From Methylobacterium sp. Leaf465 (GTDB taxonomy: Bacteria > Pseudomonadota > Alphaproteobacteria > Rhizobiales > Beijerinckiaceae): a DNA stretch of 64,000 nt. The position numbers and the translations under genes are program-made. Under the pieces are notes generated by a model. It saw only the letters and a list, made by a program, of their open reading frames with translations, did not search any database and was not told the origin of the DNA. The first letter of the stretch is position 1; each line of letters begins with the position of its first letter. Positions 57,784 to 64,000 of this stretch are shown here, piece by piece. Location: NCBI RefSeq assembly GCF_001424705.1, contig NZ_LMRA01000012.1:345977-409976 (forward strand), written 5' to 3'.

Positions 57784-58263
57784 ATGGCGACCCTTCAGTC
57801 CCTCTCCGACCTGAACCGCGCGAACGTCGAGTCGCCGGAGAACGCCGCCCCGGTCCACGTTCAGAAGCTCGACGCCCAGGGCCGCGCCTACGCCACCGGC
57901 AAGCGCAAGGACGCAGTCGCCCGCGTCTGGATCAAGCCGGGCACCGGCAAGGTCGTCGTCAACGGCCGCGCCGTCGAGACCTACTTCGCCCGTCCGGTGC
58001 TGCGCATGATCCTGCGCCAGCCCCTGCAGATCGCGAACCGCGTCGACCAGTACGACATCACCGTCTCGGTGCATGGCGGCGGTCTGTCGGGCCAGGCCGG
58101 CGCCGTGCGCCACGGCCTCTCGAAGGCGCTGACGTACTACGAGCCGGAGCTGCGTTCGCCGCTGAAGCGTGAGGGCTTCCTCACCCGCGACAGCCGCGTG
58201 GTCGAGCGCAAGAAGTACGGCCGCAAGAAGGCCCGCCGCAGCTTCCAGTTCTCGAAGCGCTAA
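57784..58263 (+). CDS. rpsI: 30S ribosomal protein S9
   Basis: The 159-residue S9 has an alphaproteobacterial N-terminal extension ([20 protein letters not shown]) followed by the universal core: [40 protein letters not shown], and the C-terminal tail [18 protein letters not shown] that reaches the P-site tRNA. A clear terminator follows. Confidence 0.98.
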   Translation: MATLQSLSDLNRANVESPENAAPVHVQKLDAQGRAYATGKRKDAVARVWIKPGTGKVVVNGRAVETYFARPVLRMILRQPLQIANRVDQYDITVSVHGGGLSGQAGAVRHGLSKALTYYEPELRSPLKREGFLTRDSRVVERKKYGRKKARRSFQFSKR

Positions 58264-58289
58264 GCGCTTCCTTCGAGATATGTCTGGTC

Positions 58290-58318
58290 AGGGCGGCTTC
58301 GGCCGCCCTTTCCTTTTT
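58290..58318 (+). terminator. Intrinsic terminator of the rplM-rpsI operon
   Basis: AGGGCGGC and GCCGCCCT form an 8-bp stem closed by a TTCG tetraloop, followed by TTCCTTTTT. It begins 27 bases after the rpsI stop. Confidence 0.93.
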
Positions 58319-58341
58319 GAGCCTCAGAAAGACAATTCCCC

Positions 58342-58593
58342 ATGGCCAAGCCCTTCCGACGCGTGACCGAGCCTGACGCCTCCGCAGTGACCCTCTGTCT
58401 CGCACAGGCGGACGGCGCGACGACGGGGGAAGTGAAGCTCGCCGACGGCCGCCTCTTCAGCACCACCGGCACGCTTCCGATCGCCCAAGCCTTCGGCATC
58501 GCCGTTCATGTCGCGAACGAGAGCGATCGTGAGATCGTTGTGATCGACCCGCAGAACGTGTGGCAACCGTCCTGGGGAACGCTGGTCGCCTGA
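58342..58593 (+). CDS. Hypothetical protein
   Basis: The 83-residue product begins MAKPFRRVTEPDASAVTLCL and continues with KLADGRLFSTTGTLPIAQAF, GIAVHVANESDREIVVIDPQ and NVWQPSWGTLVA. The regular alternation suggests a small beta-rich domain. No signal peptide, metal motif or known family is recognised. The start lies 23 bases after the ribosomal terminator, so a separate promoter is squeezed into that gap or read-through supplies it. Confidence 0.65.
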   Translation: MAKPFRRVTEPDASAVTLCLAQADGATTGEVKLADGRLFSTTGTLPIAQAFGIAVHVANESDREIVVIDPQNVWQPSWGTLVA

Positions 58594-58597
58594 TGGA

Positions 58598-59101
58598 TCA
58601 GGCGTGAAGGGCGCGCTCGAGTTCGCTCTTCGACATCTTCGAGCGCCCCGGAATGTCCTTTTCCCGTGCCGCCTTCATGAGGTCCGCCTTGGTCTTACCG
58701 GATTGGGATTTACGCGCTGCGGCGGTCTTCTTCGCGACGTCGGCGGGCTGCTTCGAGAACTGCTTCCCCTTGGCCGAATCGGCACGCTTCTTCTTCGACG
58801 ACCGGTCGTATTCGGACTTGGACACCGAATCGCGCGCCTTCTTGGGCAGGTACCGCTCCCCCGTCTCTCCGCTTTTCTTGCCGGACTTAGTGTCCCACTC
58901 TTCCTCGGTCCACTGCTTCAAGTGGTTGTCGTCCGACTTCTTACCCTTGTAGCCGCCGCCGGCATCCTTGTAGGCCTTGGTCGCAGCCTGCGCCTTGCGT
59001 GCCGACCATTGTCCGGGTTTTCCGCCCTTGTCGGATGCCGTGACCTCGTTCTTCACCTTCTCCCAGAGCTTGGGATCACTCTTCTCCGCGCTGGCCGACA
59101 T
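58598..59101 (-). CDS. DUF5872-type lysine-rich protein
   Basis: The 167-residue protein is highly basic. It begins MSASAEKSDPKLWEKVKNEV, then GKPGQWSARKAQAATKAYKD, KKSDDNHLKQWTEEEWDTKS and AKKTAAARKSQSGKTKADLM; the C-terminus (IPGRSKMSKSELERAL) resembles a SAP/Rho-N-like helix pair. The WSARKAQ...W-T-EEEW-T pattern fits the DUF5872 family as I recall it. A nucleic-acid or stress role is possible from composition, but nothing is proven. It converges with the gene at 58342, four bases away. Confidence 0.75.
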   Translation of the reverse strand: MSASAEKSDPKLWEKVKNEVTASDKGGKPGQWSARKAQAATKAYKDAGGGYKGKKSDDNHLKQWTEEEWDTKSGKKSGETGERYLPKKARDSVSKSEYDRSSKKKRADSAKGKQFSKQPADVAKKTAAARKSQSGKTKADLMKAAREKDIPGRSKMSKSELERALHA

Positions 59102-59321
59102 TCGCTGTTCCTCGATTGCTGGTTCCTTTGGCCCATAACAGGCCAGTCGACGGCGCCGTTCCAGGCAAGGGGAAACGATACACAGGCTTGATCGCCCGTC
59201 ATCCGCCCTTCTTCGAGTGTCGCGAAGACATTGACTTGACGAAGCGTCCCGGCCACGTCGCGCATACGGGTCGATGCAGGATGCGTCTTCGACGACTCGA
59301 CGAAAAGGATATCAGGTGTCC

Positions 59322-60260
59322 ATGAGCGAGAACGGTGTCGGGCGGAAGCCCACGGTCTTCATCGACGGCGAGGCAGGGACCACCGGTCTCGGAATTCGCG
59401 AGCGCCTCGAGCGCGACGGCCGCATCGCCCTGAAGAGCATTCCGCACGAAAGCCGCAAGGACATCGCGGTGAAGCGCGACCTTCTGCAGGCGGTCGACCT
59501 CGTTGTGCTGTGCCTCCCCGATGCCGCCGCGAAGGAGACCGTTGCCCTGGCCGACACGTTGCCGGGCGGCGGGCCCCGCATTCTCGACGCCAGCACGGCC
59601 CATCGGGTCGATCCGGCCTGGGTCTATGGCTTCGCCGAACTCGACCCCCTCCAGGCGCAGGCGATCCGGGAAGCCCGCCGCGTGGCCAATCCCGGCTGCT
59701 ACCCGACCGGCGCGATCGCTCTGCTCCGCCCCCTGGTGGAAGCCGGTCTGATCCCCGCGAATTACCCGATCAGCATCAACGCGGTCAGCGGCTACAGTGG
59801 TGGCGGCAAGGCGATGATCGAGACCTACGAGGCGGGACAGGGGGAGCCCTTCCTGCTGTACGGCCTGGGTCTCGGCCACAAGCATCTGCCCGAGACCCAG
59901 GCTTATTCCGGTTTGACGCGGCGGCCGATCTTCATCCCGTCGGTGGGGAACTTTCGGCAGGGCATGCTGGTGAGCGTGCCGCTGCACCTCGATACCCTGC
60001 CGGGCTCACCGAATGTCACGGATCTGGAGACCGCCCTTCGTGCCTATTACGCGGGGCAGGATCTCGTCCGGGTGATCCCCGCCGACGAAGATGAGCGGAT
60101 TGAGCCGGAAGCCCTGAACGACACCGACCGGCTCGAATTGCGGGTCTTCGGCAAAGACGCCTATGGACAAGCCGTCCTCGTTGCCCGCCTCGACAATCTC
60201 GGTAAGGGGGCATCGGGGGCAGCCGTACAGAACATCACCCTGATGCTTGGGCTCGACTGA
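59322..60260 (+). CDS. argC: N-acetyl-gamma-glutamyl-phosphate reductase (type 2)
   Basis: ArgC reduces N-acetylglutamyl phosphate in arginine synthesis with NADPH. The 312-residue product is of the short, type 2 class: [20 protein letters not shown] at the nucleotide-binding N-terminus, [14 protein letters not shown], the catalytic Cys in [15 protein letters not shown], and [12 protein letters not shown] with GLGHKHLPE as substrate loop. An in-frame GTG at 59316 is an unlikely alternative. It follows rplM-rpsI, an arrangement I recall as common in alphaproteobacteria. Confidence 0.95.
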   Translation: MSENGVGRKPTVFIDGEAGTTGLGIRERLERDGRIALKSIPHESRKDIAVKRDLLQAVDLVVLCLPDAAAKETVALADTLPGGGPRILDASTAHRVDPAWVYGFAELDPLQAQAIREARRVANPGCYPTGAIALLRPLVEAGLIPANYPISINAVSGYSGGGKAMIETYEAGQGEPFLLYGLGLGHKHLPETQAYSGLTRRPIFIPSVGNFRQGMLVSVPLHLDTLPGSPNVTDLETALRAYYAGQDLVRVIPADEDERIEPEALNDTDRLELRVFGKDAYGQAVLVARLDNLGKGASGAAVQNITLMLGLD

Positions 60261-60268
60261 ACGCCTCG

Positions 60269-60302
60269 GAGCGCACCCCTGCCCCGTTCGCTGGGGGCGC
60301 TC
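60269..60302 (+). terminator. Terminator-like hairpin after argC
   Basis: GAGCGCACCCC (60269-60279) pairs with GGGGGCGCTC (60293-60302) apart from one bulged base, starting eight bases after the argC stop. The following TCTCGGGT is only weakly T-rich. Confidence 0.5.
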
Positions 60303-61092
60303 TCTCGGGTAGGGATGGTACACGTCGAGAAGGTCGTACCCGACACGGGATGCGTGTGCCGCGTCGACACCGGATTCGCGTGCCGAACGCCGTAGCTGTG
60401 CTGCGCGGGCCCACGCTGTACCAAAGCCTCGATCGACAACACTTTACCCTGATCACAGACAGGTTCTCATCCACGCGAGATCGCTGCGGCGTTCGTGAAG
60501 AAGAACTATGGGCAAACCAGAAAATGGCGACCCACCTTCCTCACCGACGATCTCTGGTCAGATGCCGGCACGGCCTTCCCCAAGCATTTCTGGCTGATGC
60601 TGTACGAACTCTCCTCCATTCATTGCGAACACCGTAAAAGTGTTCTATCGAACGCAACGTTATGTCCGATGGTCGGTCCGAATCTTGTGGGAGACCGTCG
60701 GAACAGTAGTCGATGCTCTCGATGAGGCGCGGATTTCCGTCTGTCCGCGTATGGTGAAACCGCCGTTTGCGAACGCGTCAACAATGCCGAGCGTTCTTTG
60801 AGGGACGGATTCGGTCAAAGCCCGATCCTGTTGCGCTGACGGAATGGTTTGTTCCAGCATCGTCTCTCGGATCATGCGTAGATTTCCGCTCCTGCTCGAT
60901 CCGTGATGGTCTTGTTGGGCAACTGGAACGCGACTGCTGCAAAGTGTGCAGGCGATACGCGAAAAATTGATAAATGATCCACACGGACAGGATGAAAAAT
61001 CGCCCATTCTGTGTCGTAACATCTTGCTTGCAAAAAGATCTGAGCCTACGCTTCAAGACAACATCGGCTCTTATGCAGATTGGCTACGAAAC
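60303..61092. promoter_or_regulatory. Long region between argC and mucR, probably mucR leader/promoter
   Basis: Over 790 bases no gene is recognised. The region is clearly less GC-rich than the rest of the window, particularly 60950-61090 (AAAAATTGATAAATGATCC, GCTTGCAAAAAGATC). This fits the AT-rich upstream DNA at which MucR proteins autoregulate. A 76-codon frame at 60495-60725 (KNYGQTRKWRPTFLTDDLWS) has no known relative. A frame upstream of the chosen mucR start, from 60946, lacks family similarity. Confidence 0.5.
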
Positions 61093-61626
61093 ATGACCGA
61101 AACAGACAACGATGCAGCTCGACTCATCACCCTGGCCGCCGACATCGTCTCGGCCTACGTCAGCAATAATCATGTACAGAGCGCGGAGCTTCCTAAGCTG
61201 CTCAGTGATGTGCATGAGGCGATCCGTGGCGTAACCGCCAGTGGCACGCCGGCAGCCGAGGCGGGTCCGCCGAAGGCGACTCCCCAGGAGATCCGCCGCT
61301 CGATCACGGCGGACTATCTGATCAGCTTCGAGGACGGAAAGCAGTACAAGACGCTGCGTCGCCACCTCACCCTGCGTGGCCTGACGCCCGAGCAGTATCG
61401 GGCCAAGTGGGGCCTCGCGCCCGACTATCCGATGACCTCGGCAAGTTACTCGGAGCAGCGTTCCGAGTTGGCCCGAGCCCTCGGCCTCGGTCAACAGCGC
61501 CGGAAGGGTATAGCCAAGAGCGCGCCGGAGGAGACCGTGTCCGCTCCGCCGCCCGAGGAGGAGGCCGCCGAGGCTCCGCAAACCGAAAAGAAGCGTCGCG
61601 GCCCGCGCAAGAAAGTCGACGCCTGA
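61093..61626 (+). CDS. MucR/Ros-family transcriptional regulator lacking canonical zinc ligands
   Basis: The start is ATG 61093; the family begins here (MTETDNDAARLITLAADIVS AYVSNNHV). The 177-residue protein has the N-terminal oligomerisation region and the C-terminal DNA-binding domain: ITADYLISFEDGKQYKTLRR, then GLTPEQYRAKWGLAPDYPMT, then EQRSELARALGLGQQRRKG, and a basic tail (KKRRGPRKKVDA). In zinc-binding Ros/MucR proteins a Cys stands where Ser78 is here (CLEDGK), and a second His follows His91; it is also absent. It thus belongs to the zinc-independent subgroup. MucR proteins act as H-NS-like global regulators of surface polysaccharide, motility and infection genes. Confidence 0.92.
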   Translation: MTETDNDAARLITLAADIVSAYVSNNHVQSAELPKLLSDVHEAIRGVTASGTPAAEAGPPKATPQEIRRSITADYLISFEDGKQYKTLRRHLTLRGLTPEQYRAKWGLAPDYPMTSASYSEQRSELARALGLGQQRRKGIAKSAPEETVSAPPPEEEAAEAPQTEKKRRGPRKKVDA

Positions 61627-61636
61627 GTTTGGATCA

Positions 61637-61671
61637 GGTCTGCACGCGCCAAGGTGCGTGCAGACCGTTTT
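61637..61671 (+). terminator. Intrinsic terminator after mucR homologue
   Basis: GGTCTGCACGC and GCGTGCAGACC form a perfect 11-bp stem with an eight-base loop, followed by GTTTT. It starts ten bases after the stop codon. Confidence 0.9.
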
Positions 61672-62427
61672 CGACATGGTCTGCACCGGCGATGGGGCGC
61701 TGATCGGGTTTCCGGCCGGTCGGCGCCGCTCGTGTTGTTATCCGGTCCGGGTGCTTGCGTGACGTGCCGATGTCTGGAGCCAGCGCTCGCCTCGCAATGC
61801 GTCCCATCCAGAGTGCCGAAGCCGCACGTCTGCGGGCTTGCACCCTTTGCTCCACATCGGTCGAGCGCGTGCGCGTCAGCGAGACGCTTGTGTCGTGCGA
61901 TCCTGTAACCGCTGCGGCTCCGGTGCGGCGTTTGCCATGAGGCCCCCGCCCTGCACCGGTCAGCGCGTCCGTAGCCCTCCGATCGAGCCGCTGTAGAGCG
62001 CCCTCGCCGGCGCCTTCGAGCGTCGGCTCTCCCGAGGAGGAGCGAGGCGCAGTACGTGCCATGGGCTCGGCAGAAGCGCCGTGACTGCCCGGCTGGTGCC
62101 CTCGCGGAGGTCGGCGTGGCCGGTTGAACCTCGCAGGCCGCGGGTCATCGGGTGATCCCCCCAGCGGACCTCCAGATCCGGTGCTTGCGGGACGCCCTCG
62201 CCTCCCATTTCGCGTGGTGCGTGAGGGAGACGACTCGCCATTCCTGCGTCGTCCTATGATCCCGAACGCGCGCATGCCCGTCGCTCCCGCGAGCGGCGAG
62301 GTCCTCGAAGGTGCCCTGGAAACCGCATTCGGCGCGGCCTCCCGGCCCCCGTGGGCGTCAACGCGATCCGCCAAGGGCGCGGCTTGCCGTCGATCGTGCG
62401 CAGCCATCCCCCGAACCCGCTGGGCCC
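61672..62427. other. Intergenic, no recognisable gene
   Basis: These 756 bases lie between convergent genes. Long frames antisense to the CBS-domain gene continue into it but show no family resemblance. A short plus-strand frame at 61755-61940 has several cysteines (CTLCSTSVERV) without a known pattern. The length is unusual for this window and may hide a decayed gene that could not be identified by eye. Confidence 0.4.
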
Positions 62428-63720
62428 TCAGGACAGGGGCGTCGCCAAAACCTTGTCGATGCGGCGGCCGTCCATGTCGACGACCTCGAAGCGCCAGCCA
62501 TGCGACTCGAAGTGGTCGCCGGTGCCCGGGATCCGGCCGAGGCGGAAGATCACGAAGCCGGCGAGCGTGGTGAAGTCGTCGGAATCCGGATGCTCGGCGA
62601 AGGCGAGGCGGTCGAAGGCCTGCGAGGCCGGCATCATGCCGTCGATGAGGAGCGAGCCGTCCTCGCGCTCGACCACGTTCGGCTCGTCGCCGACTTCGGG
62701 GATGTTTCCGGCGATCGCCTCCAGGAGATCGGTCTGCGTCACGATTCCTTCCAGGCTGCCGTATTCGTCGACCACCACCGCCATCCGCACGGGCTTGGCC
62801 TGGAAGGTCTCCAGCACGGCGAGGATCGACATGCTCTCGTGCACGACGATCGGGGGCTGGGTCACGGCCAGGACGTTGACGGGCTTGCCGTCGAGCAGCT
62901 GGTTGAGCAGGTCCTGCTTGCGCACGACGCCGACGATCTCGTCGACTTCGCTGCGGCTCACCACCAACTGGGCGTGGTCGCAGGCGCGCACGGAGGTCAG
63001 GATGGCCTCCGGCTCCTCGTCGGCATCGACCCATTCGACCTCGTGGCGCGGGGTCATGATATCGCGCACGCGGCGCTCGCCGATGGAGAAGATGCGCTGC
63101 ACCGCCTCCTGCTGCGCCTCGCGGATCAGGCCGGCCTCCTGGCTCGCCTGGACCAGGAGGTTCAGTTCGGCGGTGGAGTGCAGCGCGCCCTCGCCGTGTC
63201 CCGCCTGCAGGCCGAACAGGCGGACGACGCCGTTGCCGAGGCCGTTCAGGAAGAGGATCGCCGGGCGGAAGACGAAGAGGAAGACGCCCAGGGGCCGCAC
63301 CACCGCGAGGGCGGTGCGCTCGCTGCGCTGGAGCGCGAGGCTCTTCGGGGCGAGCTCGCCCAGCACGATGTGCATCGCCGTGATGATGACGAAGGAGATG
63401 ACCACCGCGATGGTGTGGGCGGCCGTGGTGCCCACGGGCTCCGGCAAAAAGCTCAATGCCGGCACGATGATATGCGCCAGCGCCGGTTCGCCGACCCAAC
63501 CGAGGGCCAGGGAGGAGATCGTGATGCCGAGCTGGGTCGCGGCCAGGTAGGCGTCGAGCTGATCGGTGGCGCGCTGGAGCGATCGGGCGTTGGTCCGTCG
63601 CTCGGAAACCAGTTCGGCGACCCGGCTCTTGCGGACGGAGACGAGGGCGAATTCGGCGGCCACGAAGAATCCGTTGGCGAGCACGAGGGCAAAGACGGCG
63701 AGGAGGCCCAGGCCGGTCAC
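62428..63720 (-). CDS. CBS-domain membrane protein of the hemolysin C/CorC (CNNM-like) family
   Basis: The 430-residue protein starts with the DUF21 membrane domain (FALVLANGFFVAAEFALVSV, SVRKSRVAELVSER, LGITISSLALGWVGEPALAH, MHIVLGELAPKSLALQRSER) of about four helices. A CBS pair follows (RDIMTPRHEVEWVDADEEPE, VGVVRKQDLLNQLLDG, AVVVDEYGSLEGIVTQTDLL), then a C-terminal CorC/HlyC domain (EHPDSDDFTTLAGFVIFRLG, GWRFEVVDMDGRRIDKV). Relatives export magnesium or modulate its transport; the hemolysin name is historical. Length and domains are complete. Confidence 0.92.
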   Translation of the reverse strand: MTGLGLLAVFALVLANGFFVAAEFALVSVRKSRVAELVSERRTNARSLQRATDQLDAYLAATQLGITISSLALGWVGEPALAHIIVPALSFLPEPVGTTAAHTIAVVISFVIITAMHIVLGELAPKSLALQRSERTALAVVRPLGVFLFVFRPAILFLNGLGNGVVRLFGLQAGHGEGALHSTAELNLLVQASQEAGLIREAQQEAVQRIFSIGERRVRDIMTPRHEVEWVDADEEPEAILTSVRACDHAQLVVSRSEVDEIVGVVRKQDLLNQLLDGKPVNVLAVTQPPIVVHESMSILAVLETFQAKPVRMAVVVDEYGSLEGIVTQTDLLEAIAGNIPEVGDEPNVVEREDGSLLIDGMMPASQAFDRLAFAEHPDSDDFTTLAGFVIFRLGRIPGTGDHFESHGWRFEVVDMDGRRIDKVLATPLS

Positions 63721-63917
63721 CCATACATCGTCGGAAATCGTCGTCTCCCCTGGTCAGCGCCGGATCTCTACCAGCTACGCGCGAACCGGGCCACAGCGAA
63801 CCCGCGGGGCGAAGCGGTCCGGCGGTCCACCGGTTGGAAAACGCCTGCGTATACCGCGCGGGTCGTGTCGAGGTCGCGGGGGTTCGGGCCCGGCGCCGAC
63901 CCCGTCGCGCGTCGCCC

Positions 63918-64000
63918 TCAGGCGCCCGGCGGAATCGCGTAGGTGCCGGTGGCGTGGCAGACCAGGGGGGCACCGTCCGGGCCGGTGATATGGACTTCGC
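63918..64000 (-). CDS. C-terminal end of a PaaI-type thioesterase (partial)
   Basis: The last 26 codons of a minus-strand gene run out of the window: VHITGPDGAPLVCHATGTYA, then IPPGA and stop (TGA at 63918-63920). The GPDG-L-CHATGTYAIP ending is typical of hot-dog-fold acyl-CoA thioesterases of the PaaI family. Only the final beta strand is visible, so the call depends on this short match. Confidence 0.6.
   Translation of the reverse strand, partial: EVHITGPDGAPLVCHATGTYAIPPGA

Noticed and set aside
61634..63973. 779-codon minus-strand frame overlapping the CBS-domain membrane protein gene
   Set aside because: It runs in a different frame over a clearly conserved protein and has shadow-type composition with no motif.

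Overview
The window is a GC-rich stretch of chromosome from an alphaproteobacterium of the order Hyphomicrobiales, most likely Methylobacterium/Methylorubrum or a close relative. This is inferred from gene content, not from a database search. It has a Tad/Flp pilus locus, a MucR/Ros regulator, a phasin with a PhaR-type operator, a PdhS-like kinase, light-sensing kinases of both the phytochrome and LOV types, and many small proteins of the kind common in that genus. Almost everything is chromosomal housekeeping. Mobile-element damage is concentrated at 3.5-10.5 kb.

Layout. 1-3479: C-terminal part of a bacteriophytochrome-type histidine kinase, then a single-domain response regulator and a REC-kinase-REC hybrid that overlaps it by four bases. 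3790-7480: a decaying glycerol operon on the minus strand. glpD and glpK are intact, glpR is cut by an insertion element, and glpF is an N-terminal relic with two in-frame stops. 7481-8909: a broken IS5-type transposase, a long perfect inverted repeat and a relic of a T7-like phage primase, all next to tRNA-Arg(UCU). 9158-10478: one intact VOC protein and two pseudogenes (SRPBCC and VOC). 10583-15509: L,D-transpeptidase, phasin, a PdhS-like kinase without its phospho-accepting histidine, and small exported proteins. 15657-21827: the acetate module acs - DUF485 - actP, then a metabolite:proton MFS symporter. 21878-31671: DUF2252, purH, a heparinase-like protein, a TPR lipoprotein, an M17 aminopeptidase, an EcsC protein and an AmpG-like permease.

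31990-33593 encodes a LOV histidine kinase coupled to a response regulator. 33636-43610 is a complete Tad pilus locus: flp pilin, prepilin peptidase cpaA, cpaB, secretin cpaC, lipoprotein cpaD, localisation factor cpaE, ATPase cpaF, and the platform proteins tadB and tadC. A stand-alone secretin N-domain protein is encoded divergently. 43750-46061: a phosphatase and a Tat-exported amidohydrolase.

46363-55241 is a high-affinity potassium uptake operon. It contains a 27-codon membrane peptide, kdpF, kdpA, a further possible membrane micro-ORF, kdpB, kdpC, the sensor kdpD and the regulator kdpE, and it ends in a PTS EIIA(Ntr)-like gene translationally coupled to kdpE. Because EIIA(Ntr) is known to bind and stimulate KdpD in E. 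coli, this operon probably carries its own dedicated modulator. The small ORFs and this gene are the most interesting features of the window.

55269-64000: small proteins, a DUF892 ferritin-like protein, ribosomal genes rplM-rpsI, argC, an atypical MucR without zinc ligands, a CBS-domain membrane protein of the CorC/HlyC type, and the last codons of a PaaI-type thioesterase. No rRNA, CRISPR array, integrase or complete prophage was seen.
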